The notes: a model not told the origin generated them from the letters alone. 64,000 nucleotides of DNA from Lachnospira pectinoschiza (GCF_900103815.1 NZ_FNHZ01000001.1:881715-945714), one strand, 5' to 3'. Counted from the first letter of the stretch, positions 51,642 through 60,919 are shown. Made by a program: numbers and translations.

Positions 51642-53135
51642 ATGGCAAAGATTAATGATTTACGATCAGCACTAGATTTTCTTAAAAGCCAGTCTGGTCA
51701 GTTAGTAGAAACAAATGTTGAAGCCGACCCAAACGCAGAAATTTCAGGCATCTATAGATATGTAGGTTCCGGCGGAACAGTAATGCGTCCAACAAAAGAA
51801 GACGGCCCTGCAATGCTATTTAATAATGTAAAAGGTTTCCCTGATTCAAGGGTTGCAATAGGAATTTTATCAAGCAGAAAGAGAGTAGGTTTACTTCTTG
51901 ACACAGATTATAAGACTCTTGGTTGGAAGTTAATAGACGCTGTTAAAAATGTAATCCCACCAGTTGATATAAAGGGCGACGCCCCTTGTCAGGAAGTGGT
52001 ACACAGAGTAACAGACCCAGATTTTGATTTAAGAAAGCTAGTACCTGCCCCAACAAATACACCTGAAGATGCAGGCCCATACATCACAATGGGACTTTGC
52101 ATGGCTACAGACCCAGAAGATTCCAGCATTTCCGACGTTACAATCCATAGACTTTGCATCCAGTCAAAGGATGAGATGACAATGTGGATCACACCAGGTA
52201 GCCGTCACATCGGAGCTATGTGGGATAAGGCTTTGAAAATGAATAAGCCCCTTCCAATTTCAGTATCCATCGGCTTAGATCCTGCCATTTACATGTCAGC
52301 AGGTTTCGAACCACCAACAACACCTTACGGATTTAATGAGTTACAGATTGCTGGTGCCCTTCGTGGTGAAGGCGTTGAACTTGCAAAATGTGTCTCTATT
52401 AATGAAAAATGTATCGCTAGAGCAGAGTATGTCATTGAAGGTGAGTTAACACCAGGCATTACAATGCGTGAAGATATCAATTCTAATACAGGAAAGGCAA
52501 TGCCAGAATTCCCAGGTTACACAGGAGATGCTAAGGGAGATGACCTTCCAAACTACCTTCCAGTAATTAAGGTAAAGGCCGTAACAACAAGAAAGAATCC
52601 TATTATGGAGAGCTGTATTGGACCAAGCCACGAGCACGTTTCTATGGCAGGTATTCCTACAGAAGCTTCAGTAATTGACTTAGTTGAGCGCGCTATGCCA
52701 GGAAGATTAGTTAATGTCCATGCTGCACCTTGCGGTGGTGGAAAATTTGTCTCAATCATCCAGTTTAGAAAGAATAATATAAACGACGAAGGACGTCAGA
52801 GACAGGCGGCATTGTTAGCATTTTCAGCATTCTCAGAAATGAAGCACGTATTCCTTGTAGACGAGGATGTGGACATCTTTGACATGTCAGATGTTATGTG
52901 GGCCATGACCACTAGATTCCAGGGCGACGTGGACTTTATCCCAATCCCAGGAGTTCACACACATGTCCTTGACCCAAGTAACGACCCAGCTTTCGACCCA
53001 TCTATTAGAGTTCATGGAATTGCTTGTAAGGCGATTTTTGATTGCACAGTGCCATACGGCTTGAAGGATAAGTTTGAGAGATGCAAGTTCATGGAAGTAG
53101 ACCCAAAGAAGTGGGTGCCAGACATGGAATTTTAG
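51642..53135 (+). CDS. UbiD-family prenylated-FMN decarboxylase
   Basis: A 497-residue reversible decarboxylase of aromatic or alpha,beta-unsaturated acids that uses prenylated FMN. Family marks include the N-terminal DLRSALDFL, a metal/cofactor-binding block DVTIHRLCIQSKDEMTMWI near residue 165, the catalytic E-x-P-x-R-E-type region around AEYVIEGELTPG near residue 265, and PCGGGKFVSIIQF near residue 365. With ubiX and lpdD-like genes following, it resembles the gallate/phenolic acid decarboxylase system (LpdC-B-D). The substrate is not certain. AGGAGG precedes the ATG. Confidence 0.92.
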   Translation: MAKINDLRSALDFLKSQSGQLVETNVEADPNAEISGIYRYVGSGGTVMRPTKEDGPAMLFNNVKGFPDSRVAIGILSSRKRVGLLLDTDYKTLGWKLIDAVKNVIPPVDIKGDAPCQEVVHRVTDPDFDLRKLVPAPTNTPEDAGPYITMGLCMATDPEDSSISDVTIHRLCIQSKDEMTMWITPGSRHIGAMWDKALKMNKPLPISVSIGLDPAIYMSAGFEPPTTPYGFNELQIAGALRGEGVELAKCVSINEKCIARAEYVIEGELTPGITMREDINSNTGKAMPEFPGYTGDAKGDDLPNYLPVIKVKAVTTRKNPIMESCIGPSHEHVSMAGIPTEASVIDLVERAMPGRLVNVHAAPCGGGKFVSIIQFRKNNINDEGRQRQAALLAFSAFSEMKHVFLVDEDVDIFDMSDVMWAMTTRFQGDVDFIPIPGVHTHVLDPSNDPAFDPSIRVHGIACKAIFDCTVPYGLKDKFERCKFMEVDPKKWVPDMEF

Positions 53136-53213
53136 CCGCTCATAATAATTTCAATGAACGCAAGCCATGCCGTCTCATAAAAATACACACATATACATAA
53201 AGGAGAAATTAAA

Positions 53214-53945
53214 ATGCCAATCGGTGTTATTATAAATGCACTATCAGTAGTAATTGGTGGCGCTATCGGAGCAGTTGCTGGTCACAAACTAACAACAGAT
53301 TTTAAAGAAAAGATAAACATGATTTTTGGTGCTTGTTCTATGGGTATGGGAATTAGCACAATCGTATTGATGAAAAACATGCCCGCAGTAATATTTTCAG
53401 TAATCCTAGGAACAGCCTTCGGCCTTGCAATACATTTTGGCGACAAGATAAATGTTGTGGCAAAGCAGATGCAGAAGTTTATCAGTAAGTTCATTAAGGT
53501 GAAGAACACAAGCATTTCCCAGGACGAATTAATTGCAACACTAGTTACTTGTATCGTGCTTTTCTGTGCCTCAGGAACAGGAATTTATGGCTCTATCGTT
53601 TCAGGTATGACAGGAGACCACAGTATTCTTATTGCAAAGTCCATCCTTGATTTATTTACAGCTCTAATCTTTGCTTGTTCCCTAGGCCCAGTTGTAAGTA
53701 TTGTTGCCATTCCACAGTTCGTGATTTTCATGTGTTTATTCCTACTTGCAGGAGTAATTTATCCTATGACAAATGCAACAATGATCGCAGATTTCAAGGC
53801 TTGCGGCGGCTTCATCATGCTAGCAACAGGCTTTAGAATGATTAAGGTAAAAATGTTCCCAGTGGCCGACATGATTCCATCAATGATAATTGTTATGCCA
53901 CTTTCAGCTTTTTGGGTAAGTGTAATACTACCTTTGGTATCCTAA
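53214..53945 (+). CDS. DUF554 family membrane protein
   Basis: A 243-residue protein with about six to seven hydrophobic segments and the DUF554 opening (PIGVIINALSVVIGGAIGAV). The function is unproven. Its place between ubiD and ubiX, 2 bp before ubiX, suggests that it moves the acid substrate or the decarboxylated product. Confidence 0.85.
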   Translation: MPIGVIINALSVVIGGAIGAVAGHKLTTDFKEKINMIFGACSMGMGISTIVLMKNMPAVIFSVILGTAFGLAIHFGDKINVVAKQMQKFISKFIKVKNTSISQDELIATLVTCIVLFCASGTGIYGSIVSGMTGDHSILIAKSILDLFTALIFACSLGPVVSIVAIPQFVIFMCLFLLAGVIYPMTNATMIADFKACGGFIMLATGFRMIKVKMFPVADMIPSMIIVMPLSAFWVSVILPLVS

Positions 53946-53946
53946 T

Positions 53947-54507
53947 ATGAAGAAAAGATTGATTATAGGTGTGAGTGGGGCTTCAGGGGCTCCTCTTGCT
54001 AAAAGACTTTTAGAAGAATTGAAAAATGTAGACACAATCGAAACTCACCTAGTTATAAGCTATGGTGGGGAAGAAACTATAAAAGAAGAATGCGCTATGT
54101 CAGTGGAGGATTTTAAGGCCTTGGCTGACGTAGTCTATGATAACAAAAATATAGGCGCTGCCATAGCTAGCGGTACCTTTGAAACCCTAGGCATGATAAT
54201 TTGTCCCTGCAGCATGAAAACTGTGGCAGGGGTTGCCAACGGATTTTCAGAAAATCTCCTACTTCGCGCCGCCGATGTGTGCGTGAAGGAGCAGAGAAAG
54301 CTAGTAATGGTGGTGCGAGAAAGCCCATTTTCAAAAATACACCTAGACAACATGGCCTATCTAGCTAGCTTGCCGGGGGTCTTTATACAGCCGCCGGTGA
54401 TTAGCTACTATCATTATCCCAAGAGTTTAGAGGATATGGAGAGGCAGATTGTTGGGAAAATGTTAGACCGATTTGGAATTAATGGCGGCCTTACAAGATG
54501 GAGTTGA
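53947..54507 (+). CDS. ubiX: UbiX-type flavin prenyltransferase
   Basis: A 186-residue enzyme that makes prenylated FMN for the UbiD protein. Motifs are GVSGASGAPLAKRLLEEL at the front, CPCSMKTVAGVANGFSENLLLRAADV near residue 90 (FMN and prenyl site) and ESPFSKIHLDNM with the R-E-S-P motif near residue 125. It starts 2 bp after the DUF554 stop. Confidence 0.93.
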   Translation: MKKRLIIGVSGASGAPLAKRLLEELKNVDTIETHLVISYGGEETIKEECAMSVEDFKALADVVYDNKNIGAAIASGTFETLGMIICPCSMKTVAGVANGFSENLLLRAADVCVKEQRKLVMVVRESPFSKIHLDNMAYLASLPGVFIQPPVISYYHYPKSLEDMERQIVGKMLDRFGINGGLTRWS

Positions 54508-54536
54508 TTGGCATTTGATGAATTTCGAGGTGAATT

Positions 54537-54893
54537 ATGGTTAGGATAATTGAGAAGGAAGCCTCTTGTTTAGGTGATAAAATATATTTAAAAGCGGTGC
54601 TTACAAGTGAAGGCATTACAGTTAGTCTCGCCGGTGGGCATAAGGCCCACATTGGGGCGGTGGCTGTTTGTGATCCTGCAGGTTTGGTGTCTTTACATGC
54701 CTTTCCAGGACATAAGGAAGGGGTGCTTGCAGAAAGCTTTGCTAAAAAGATTTTTGAAAATACACGCTATCCTGTAGTTGTTAGCGCCGGAATTCATTAC
54801 GATAATATAAGCCCTAAGGGTATAGAAAAGGTGCTTGCTGCCTGCAATTCTCTACTTAGTAAATTTTTAGGAGAGCTAGATATAATCTCATAA
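54537..54893 (+). CDS. LpdD-like prenylated-flavin chaperone/subunit
   Basis: A 118-residue protein with a Gly/His-rich core: GGHKAHIGAVAVCDP, LHAFPGHKEGVLAESFAKKI and VVSAGIHYDNIS. It matches the small LpdD/VdcD component that accompanies UbiD decarboxylases of phenolic acids and helps load the cofactor. It is the last gene of the decarboxylase operon, 29 bp after ubiX. Confidence 0.8.
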   Translation: MVRIIEKEASCLGDKIYLKAVLTSEGITVSLAGGHKAHIGAVAVCDPAGLVSLHAFPGHKEGVLAESFAKKIFENTRYPVVVSAGIHYDNISPKGIEKVLAACNSLLSKFLGELDIIS

Positions 54894-54939
54894 AAATCTA
54901 CTGACATAGCTAGCTTAAGTAAATTAAAAACAAAATCAA

Positions 54940-54970
54940 CTTAAGCTTATCTTAAGCTTATCTTAAGCTT
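54940..54970. repeat. 11 bp tandem repeat at the converging gene ends
   Basis: CTTAAGCTTAT occurs nearly three times in a row. It overlaps the stop of the minus-strand LysR gene. It may be a bidirectional terminator or replication slippage. Confidence 0.6.
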
Positions 54971-55881
54971 TGCTTTTCCTGCATGAATTCTAAGAAGAGC
55001 TTTGCAGAATCTGATAGTGGCTTATCGTTTCTATAACACAGATTTATCTGAGAACTGATAGTTGGTGTGATAGGAATTTGAGTTAGCGGTCTAGATGCAT
55101 TTTCCTTAAAAATAGGTATGTCTAGGTGCTTATCCATTAGCAGGGCAACGCAAGACTGATTCTTTACCATGTCAAGAATGGAGTCGATTCTGTGGCTGGT
55201 GAAAATTACATCCGGTATAAATCCAGCGTTTTGACAAGCGCTAGTTGAGAGGTTATACATAAAAGTTTCCTCCTTAATAAAGCAAAAATGCTCATCCTTT
55301 AGCTGTTGAAGAGTTATTGACTTTTCCTTAGCTAGGGGGTGAGTTTTTTTAACTACAGCCACAAGTTTATCCTTCATGTAAGGAATGTGGGTAAGAAATC
55401 TTTGGCTTAGATAGCTATTTTTAAGGCTAGTCTTGTCCTCTCTATTAAAAATCAGTTCGCATTTCTCGTTTTCAAGATAATGTAATAAATTTATAGGATC
55501 ATCCTCAATAATTTTGATGGTAGTCTCTGGGTAGAGCTTCTGAAATTCGCTTAGAAGCTGGGTGATATTGTACTGTGGAATTGAGGGAATGGTGCCTATG
55601 GTTAGCAGTCCATTTTCAATATTCTCTAGGTGCTTAAGGGCTGTGATGCCCTCTAGTTCTGTGCGCACCATGGCAGCGGCGTAGGGTAAAAATGTTTCGC
55701 CGTAGCTAGTAAGCTCCACATGACGGGTAGAGCGGGAAAAAAGCTCCACGCCAAGCTCCCCTTCAAGAGTCTTTATATGTTTAGATAGAGTTGACTGGTT
55801 CATAAATAAACGCTCCGATGCCTCCCAGAAGTTCTTGGTTTCGGCAAGAGTGACGAATTCTTTAAGGTAAGTTGTATTCAT
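54958..55881 (-). CDS. LysR-family regulator
   Basis: A 307-residue protein with the LysR winged helix (KNFWEASERLFMNQSTLSKH, LEGELGVELFSRS) and an effector domain. It is tail-to-tail with the decarboxylase operon, so it may act on it from behind or regulate elsewhere. Phenolic-acid decarboxylases are often induced by their substrates through LysR proteins. The link is inferred. Confidence 0.88.
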   Translation of the reverse strand: MNTTYLKEFVTLAETKNFWEASERLFMNQSTLSKHIKTLEGELGVELFSRSTRHVELTSYGETFLPYAAAMVRTELEGITALKHLENIENGLLTIGTIPSIPQYNITQLLSEFQKLYPETTIKIIEDDPINLLHYLENEKCELIFNREDKTSLKNSYLSQRFLTHIPYMKDKLVAVVKKTHPLAKEKSITLQQLKDEHFCFIKEETFMYNLSTSACQNAGFIPDVIFTSHRIDSILDMVKNQSCVALLMDKHLDIPIFKENASRPLTQIPITPTISSQINLCYRNDKPLSDSAKLFLEFMQEKQSLR

Positions 55882-56005
55882 AAAATTTCCTCCATTGATT
55901 ATTTTATTTTATCATAAATTTTTGGAATAGAGGGTAGGACATTATGGAAATTTTTCTTAATACTTTAGAGCTTTACTTGTTCTATAAAAAACTATTTAGT
56001 TTTAG

Positions 56006-56041
56006 TTTCGTCAGATAGATGATATAATTTATCTGACGAAA
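56006..56041 (+). promoter_or_regulatory. Palindromic promoter-operator, left copy
   Basis: TTTCGTCAGATA (56006-56017) and TATCTGACGAAA (56030-56041) flank a 12 bp spacer GATGATATAATT that contains the -10 box TATAAT. It ends at AGGAGG, the ribosome site of the DUF6088 gene. A repressor on the palindrome would block the promoter. Confidence 0.8.
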
Positions 56042-56051
56042 GGAGGTTATT

Positions 56052-56666
56052 ATGAGAGATATTTGTCAGCCTAAAATTGAAGATAGAATTCGTAAATTTA
56101 ATGATGGTCATGTATTTACAGCTGCTGATTTTTTGGATTTTGCAAGTGTTGATGCTGCGAATAAGGCATTATCTAGACTAAATGAACTTGGAACAATTAG
56201 AAGACTCATTAAAGGTGTTTATGAAAAAGCTGATCCATACGTGGACATTGACGACATTGCACCACCTGATCCGGTTGAAGTGGCTAAAGCCTTAGCTAGG
56301 AAATTTAGTTGGAGAATTGGCCTTTCCGATTCGAAGGCAGCAAGGTATGTTGGCGTTGGTGTAAAATATACAAACCATTGGACATTTATAAGTGATGGCC
56401 CCAATCGTAAATACGAAGTTGCACATTATGTGCTACAATTCAAACATCGATCTAATAAGGTTTTTGAAGGCAAAAGTTTTGAAACTATAAGTTTGTATGA
56501 GGCTCTTAAATTTATTGGAGAGGAAAATATAGACGAGAAAGTTCAGAATAGAATTAGCTATACATTTAATTACGGAAAATTAGATGTTATTAAATGGCAG
56601 ATTTTAAATGAAGTCGATAATTTAGATGATTGGGTATCTACGAAAATAAAAGAAATTCTGATATAA
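56052..56666 (+). CDS. DUF6088 / AbiEi-like antitoxin-type regulator
   Basis: A 204-residue protein with a winged-helix front (FTAADFLDFASVDAANKALSRLNELGTIRRLIKGVYEK) and the DUF6088 domain after it, as in AbiEi antitoxins. It probably represses its own promoter through the palindrome 11 bp upstream. The expected AbiEii toxin does not follow. A GNAT gene is found there instead, so this could be a different toxin-antitoxin pairing or an orphan. Confidence 0.8.
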   Translation: MRDICQPKIEDRIRKFNDGHVFTAADFLDFASVDAANKALSRLNELGTIRRLIKGVYEKADPYVDIDDIAPPDPVEVAKALARKFSWRIGLSDSKAARYVGVGVKYTNHWTFISDGPNRKYEVAHYVLQFKHRSNKVFEGKSFETISLYEALKFIGEENIDEKVQNRISYTFNYGKLDVIKWQILNEVDNLDDWVSTKIKEILI

Positions 56667-56714
56667 AAAGTCAGATATTAATTTTTTTAGAAAGTTGGTG
56701 AACTAAAAATTAGA

Positions 56715-57188
56715 GTGGAATTACAGCAAATTAGGGAAATAGACATAAAAAAGGCATTAGAAATTTATAATTCTAATGCACATTTTCTAAAGAATCATCT
56801 TGGAAATAGTATGGTTACAGAGGAATTTCTTAGAAAGGAATTAAAAGAAATGACGGAGCATGGTTTTACTAGTAATTTTGTGATGCTAGACGAGGAACCG
56901 GTTGCGATTATTGATTATATGCAAAGAAAAGATGGCTACGTTTATCTATCAATGTTGATGCTTGAGGCGAGCAAACAGTCTAGTGGATTGGGGCGAAGAA
57001 TTTACTCCTTTTTTGAAAATCTAGTAGCTAAAGCTGGTGGCAAAACTATTAGAATAGATGTTGTGGATGATTATGAAGGAAATGTTCTGCCTTTTTGGGA
57101 AAAAATGGGATTTGTAAAAATAAGACACGATAGATTGACTTGGGGCGAGAAGGAATCTGGTGTTTGCGTGATGGAAAAAGGTGTGTAA
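56715..57188 (+). CDS. GNAT acetyltransferase paired with the AbiEi-like gene
   Basis: A 157-residue acetyltransferase with motif A in MLEASKQSSGLGRRIYSFFE and a motif-B-like DVVDDYEGNVLPFWEKMGFV. It starts at GTG (56715) with a weak ribosome site, 48 bp after the DUF6088 gene. Some GNATs are toxins that acetylate aminoacyl-tRNA, but those are usually paired with ribbon-helix-helix antitoxins. The toxin idea here is speculative. Confidence 0.75.
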   Translation: MELQQIREIDIKKALEIYNSNAHFLKNHLGNSMVTEEFLRKELKEMTEHGFTSNFVMLDEEPVAIIDYMQRKDGYVYLSMLMLEASKQSSGLGRRIYSFFENLVAKAGGKTIRIDVVDDYEGNVLPFWEKMGFVKIRHDRLTWGEKESGVCVMEKGV

Positions 57189-57194
57189 TTTTGT

Positions 57195-57230
57195 TTTCGT
57201 CAGATAGATGATATAAATTATCTGACGAAA
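57195..57230 (+). promoter_or_regulatory. Palindromic promoter-operator, right copy
   Basis: The same arms as at 56006-56041 with spacer GATGATATAAAT (11 of 12 bases equal), again followed by GG. No gene starts after it within 100 bp on the plus strand. It closes the 1.2 kb unit as a direct repeat. Confidence 0.8.
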
Positions 57231-57338
57231 GGAAAATGATATATATATTTGCAAATCACAAAGAAAAGTAGAATGTATTTAATCCGAATTGTGGTGGACG
57301 TTCTTGGACTGCATCTAGAATAGTTTGGGAGGGTATTT

Positions 57339-58226
57339 TTACAGAGGAAAAGCGATGGCATCGTTGTAGAGTTTCTGTAAAATTCTAATAAAAGAACTTA
57401 GACTTTCACGTTTGTCTGCTTTATGTGTGCAGAGTACACATGAAAAAGTTTCCCTACAGTCATAAGGAATCCATTCAAACTGTCCACTGTGGTCGTTAAG
57501 AAAGCCGGGAGCAAGGCATATACCTTTACCTGAGGCGATGTTAGTAAGCGTTGTGTCATGATCTGGACTGTTAAAATAGTTAATTTTTCCTGATGAAATA
57601 AGCTTTTGCTGAACGGAGCGAAGTAGCGCCGGAGAGCCGCCACCTACCATAAGTGTACGACCATAAATGTCTTCATCTCTAATAAGATTTTTAGATGCAA
57701 GAGGATCATTTTTATCACAAATTAAATAAATATGACTTTCAAACAGCTTGTGGGTGTTGCTTCCTGCAAGCTGTTTTGTCTGTTCTTCCAAGGCAAATAC
57801 AATATCTGATTCATTTTTTAGAAAGCTATCCATGCTATTAGTGTATTGGAATCTTGGAGTGATTTGAGTGCCAGGTGATTGTTTTTCAAATTCCTTGATT
57901 GCTTCAGGAAGAAAATAAAGAGCTTGTCTAACCATCATATTAATTGTAATATTTTCTTTATATTTTGTACTGAAGTTTTGCCCTTGTTCAATGGCACGCT
58001 TCAGCTCTTCACGCATATTTGTAAGGAAAGATACAAATTGTTCTCCGGCAGGAGTAAGAGTCGCACCTTTCCCATTTCTTACAAATATTTCAAAACCAAC
58101 TTCCTCTTCGAGTAATTTTATTTGATATGAAAATGTAGGCTGGCTTACAAACATATTCTCAGCCCCTCTTGAAAAGCTTTCTGTATGAGCTAATTCTATA
58201 CAATAATCTATCTGTTTTGTAGTCAT
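57339..58226 (-). CDS. LysR-family regulator
   Basis: A 295-residue protein with the LysR helix-turn-helix (ESFSRGAENMFVSQPTFSYQ, LEEEVGFEIFVRN) and effector domain. It is divergent from the flavodoxin operon with a T-N11-A palindrome between, so it should control that operon. Confidence 0.9.
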   Translation of the reverse strand: MTTKQIDYCIELAHTESFSRGAENMFVSQPTFSYQIKLLEEEVGFEIFVRNGKGATLTPAGEQFVSFLTNMREELKRAIEQGQNFSTKYKENITINMMVRQALYFLPEAIKEFEKQSPGTQITPRFQYTNSMDSFLKNESDIVFALEEQTKQLAGSNTHKLFESHIYLICDKNDPLASKNLIRDEDIYGRTLMVGGGSPALLRSVQQKLISSGKINYFNSPDHDTTLTNIASGKGICLAPGFLNDHSGQFEWIPYDCRETFSCVLCTHKADKRESLSSFIRILQKLYNDAIAFPL

Positions 58227-58260
58227 AATTCACCTCTGATATTTAAAAATTAAATCAACT

Positions 58261-58280
58261 ATCTAATGTTTCTATTGGAT
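58261..58280. promoter_or_regulatory. LysR-type binding site
   Basis: ATCTAAT-N6-ATTGGAT is a 20 bp imperfect palindrome of the T-N11-A type, between the lysR start and the flavodoxin operon. Confidence 0.65.
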
Positions 58281-58375
58281 ATTATAAGTTAAGCGTGAGA
58301 TAATGTAAACAACAAAAGACAAGACTTATTAAAATAGGTAGATATTTATAGAAAATGTAAATGGAGGAAATACAG

Positions 58376-58897
58376 ATGGCAAAAACATTAATAGCATTCT
58401 TTTCAAGAGCTGATGAGAATTATTTTGGCGGCGCAATGAGATATGTAAAGGTTGGCAATACAGAAATTGTTGTTAATCAGATGAAGGAATTAATTGATGC
58501 TGATACTTTTAAGATTGAAATGGCAAATCCTTATTCGCCTGTGTATATGACTTGCATTGATGAAGCTAAAAAGGATTTAAGAGATGATGCTAGGCCAGAG
58601 CTTACAAATTATCTAGACAGCATTGATGAGTATGACACCATAGTGCTTGCTTATCCAAATTACTGGGGAACATTCCCAATGGCAGTAGCAACATTTTTAG
58701 AGAGATATGATTTTGATGGAAAGACAATTCTACCTCTTTGTACTAACGAAGGAAGCGGCATGGGTTCTAGTGAGCGTGATGTTAAAAAACATGCTAAGGG
58801 TGCTGATGTAGTAAAAGGCCTTGCAATTACTGGAAGCCAGTCAGGAAGTGCAGGGGCAGCAGTTAAAAAATGGTTCGCAGCTAATGGATTAATTTAA
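58376..58897 (+). CDS. Flavodoxin
   Basis: About 173 residues from the ATG at 58376 (GGAGG upstream). The FMN phosphate loop is split by an insert: IAFFSRADENYFGGAMRYVK, then VGNTE. The later YPNYWGTFPMAVATFLE and CTNEGSGMGSSERD blocks are those of clostridial flavodoxins. It is an electron carrier and the first gene of a four-gene redox operon. Confidence 0.88.
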   Translation: MAKTLIAFFSRADENYFGGAMRYVKVGNTEIVVNQMKELIDADTFKIEMANPYSPVYMTCIDEAKKDLRDDARPELTNYLDSIDEYDTIVLAYPNYWGTFPMAVATFLERYDFDGKTILPLCTNEGSGMGSSERDVKKHAKGADVVKGLAITGSQSGSAGAAVKKWFAANGLI

Positions 58898-58928
58898 AGA
58901 AAAAACTAAAGTTAAAAGGAGAAAAATT

Positions 58929-59513
58929 GTGGATTATAAAAAAGGATATGTTTTTGAATTGATGGCTCAGGGTGGTCCAACGGATAATAGAGAACCTTAT
59001 TTCAAGGATGCAGTTGATGAAATGTTGAGAGCCAGAACTCTTTGTGCCAAGGCAAATGCTAAGATGCCAGATGATCCAACTTATGTAAATGATTTGGAAG
59101 AATTGTTTGGAAGAAAGCTAGATGATGTAAGAATTCTTACACCATTTACCTGTGACTTTGGAAATACGGTTAAATTTGGAAAGGGTGTATTTATTAACCA
59201 TTCAGCTATTCTTTCAGCATCCGGTGGAATAGAATTTGAGGATGGTGTAATGGCTGCACCAGGTCTAAAAATTGCAACAATTAATCATGACATGAATGAA
59301 CGTCATACAAAGTATACATATGGAAAAGTTACTATAAAGAAAAATGCCTGGATAGGTATGAATGTGACTATATGTCCGGGAGTAACAATTGGAGAATATG
59401 CAGTCGTTGGAGCAGGTGCTGTTGTAACTAAAGATGTTCCGGCTTATGCAGTTGTAGGTGGTGTACCGGCTAAGGTTATTAAGATGTTAGATCCAGCAGA
59501 GCAGAAGGAATAA
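58929..59513 (+). CDS. Hexapeptide-repeat acetyltransferase
   Basis: A 194-residue left-handed beta-helix acetyltransferase starting at GTG with AAAGGAG upstream. The N-terminal MLRARTLCAKANAKMPDDPT is that of maltose acetyltransferase relatives. The catalytic histidine is in TINHDMNE and the acetyl-CoA loop in VVGAGAVVTKDVPAYAVVGG. The substrate is unknown. Confidence 0.87.
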   Translation: MDYKKGYVFELMAQGGPTDNREPYFKDAVDEMLRARTLCAKANAKMPDDPTYVNDLEELFGRKLDDVRILTPFTCDFGNTVKFGKGVFINHSAILSASGGIEFEDGVMAAPGLKIATINHDMNERHTKYTYGKVTIKKNAWIGMNVTICPGVTIGEYAVVGAGAVVTKDVPAYAVVGGVPAKVIKMLDPAEQKE

Positions 59514-59517
59514 TGTT

Positions 59518-59886
59518 ATGGGTGAAGAAGCAAAAATTTCAGAGCTATATAAAGACTACTGGGATTACATGATAGAGAAAAACATAGAAGGTCTCAGAAG
59601 TCTTATGTCCGCAGACTACAGTCTTTATCATATGACAGGAGTAAGGCAGTCAGCTGATGATTTTCTTAAGGGATTATATAATGGTACTTTCAATTATTAT
59701 TCAGCCGAGCATGATGACATTGTAGTAAGTGTACATGGTGATGAGGCAAGCTTGACAGGTAAAAGTAGAGTTGTTGCAGCAGTTTATGGCGGAGGCAAGG
59801 GAAGTTGGAGATTGCAGGGCGACTTTACTCTTAGAAAAGAAAATGGAAACTGGAAGTTTACAAGTTCCAGAGCATCAACATATTAA
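59518..59886 (+). CDS. NTF2-like (SnoaL-type) protein
   Basis: A 122-residue alpha+beta cone-fold protein. Marks are WDYMIEKNIEGLRSLMSADYSLYHMTG and SWRLQGDFTLRKENGNWKFTSS at the end. Such proteins bind small hydrophobic ligands or act as isomerases or hydrolases. It starts 4 bp after the acetyltransferase stop. Confidence 0.8.
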   Translation: MGEEAKISELYKDYWDYMIEKNIEGLRSLMSADYSLYHMTGVRQSADDFLKGLYNGTFNYYSAEHDDIVVSVHGDEASLTGKSRVVAAVYGGGKGSWRLQGDFTLRKENGNWKFTSSRASTY

Positions 59887-59899
59887 GGAGGATTTTATA

Positions 59900-60739
59900 A
59901 TGGAAAATATCGTATTAAACAACAAATTAGAGTGCCCAGTAGTGGGAATTGGAACATTTATGTTATCGCCTGCAGACGCAGAAAACAGTGTACGAGAAGC
60001 GCTTAAAATGGGCTATAGACTTGTAGATACAGCGAATGCTTATGTTAACGAGCGTGCTGTAGGTCGAGGAATCAAGGAAAGTGGTGTGGATAGAAAGGAT
60101 GTATTTTTATCTACAAAGCTTTGGCCATCAGAATATGAGAATGAAAATGCAGTTGATGAGACATTAGAGCGTCTTGGCGTGGATTACGTGGACCTTCTTT
60201 ACATTCATCAGCCTGCTGGTAATTGGCTCGCAGGATATAGACAACTTGAAAAAGCTTATAAAGAAGGAAAGGCTAAGGCTATTGGAATCTCCAATTTTGA
60301 AGGAAAGTATATTGAAGAGCTTGAAACTAAGTGGGAAATCGTTCCTCAGTTTATTCAGGTAGAAGCACATCCATATTTTACTCAGGCAGAGCTTCGTAAG
60401 ACTTTGGATAAATACGACATTAAGCTTATGAGCTGGTATCCACTTGGACATGGTGATAAGTCTCTTATTAATGAGCCTTTATTTACTGAGCTTGGCAAGA
60501 AATATGGTAAGTCATCAGCACAGATTATTCTTCGTTGGCATACACAGATGGGATTTGTTGTTATTCCAGGAAGTAAAAATGTGGATCACATCAAGGATAA
60601 TCTAGACATTCTCGATTTTACACTTACAGATGAAGAAATGGCAGAAATTGCAAAGCTTGATAAGAATGAGAGATATTATTATAGAACTGACGCACAGCTT
60701 GTACAATTTGCAGGATGGAAACCGGATTTTGAAAAATAA
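59900..60739 (+). CDS. Aldo/keto reductase
   Basis: About 279 residues from the ATG at 59900 (AAGGAGG 8 bp upstream). The catalytic tetrad is visible: D in RLVDTANAY with its Tyr, K in FLSTKLWPSEY, H in LLYIHQPAG. The NADPH motif is VVIPGSKN near residue 216. It is last of the flavodoxin operon, so it may use related redox substrates. Confidence 0.9.
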   Translation: MENIVLNNKLECPVVGIGTFMLSPADAENSVREALKMGYRLVDTANAYVNERAVGRGIKESGVDRKDVFLSTKLWPSEYENENAVDETLERLGVDYVDLLYIHQPAGNWLAGYRQLEKAYKEGKAKAIGISNFEGKYIEELETKWEIVPQFIQVEAHPYFTQAELRKTLDKYDIKLMSWYPLGHGDKSLINEPLFTELGKKYGKSSAQIILRWHTQMGFVVIPGSKNVDHIKDNLDILDFTLTDEEMAEIAKLDKNERYYYRTDAQLVQFAGWKPDFEK

Positions 60740-60882
60740 GATAGTAAGAATTAAAAAAAACTCTAGCATATCTGTGTAATAAAAGGCAGTATTGGCTTAT
60801 GTTACATTTTGAAAAATGCTAAGAGTATTATGAAGAATTTACTATATGATGGTATGCCTTTTTTGAATGAATATTAAAGAAG

Positions 60883-60919
60883 GACGACACAAAAATTTAC
60901 TTTGTGTCGTCTTTTTTTT
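60883..60919 (+). terminator. Terminator of the redox operon
   Basis: GACGACACAAA (60883-60893) / TTTGTGTCGTC (60901-60911), an 11 bp perfect stem followed by eight T residues. Confidence 0.93.
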
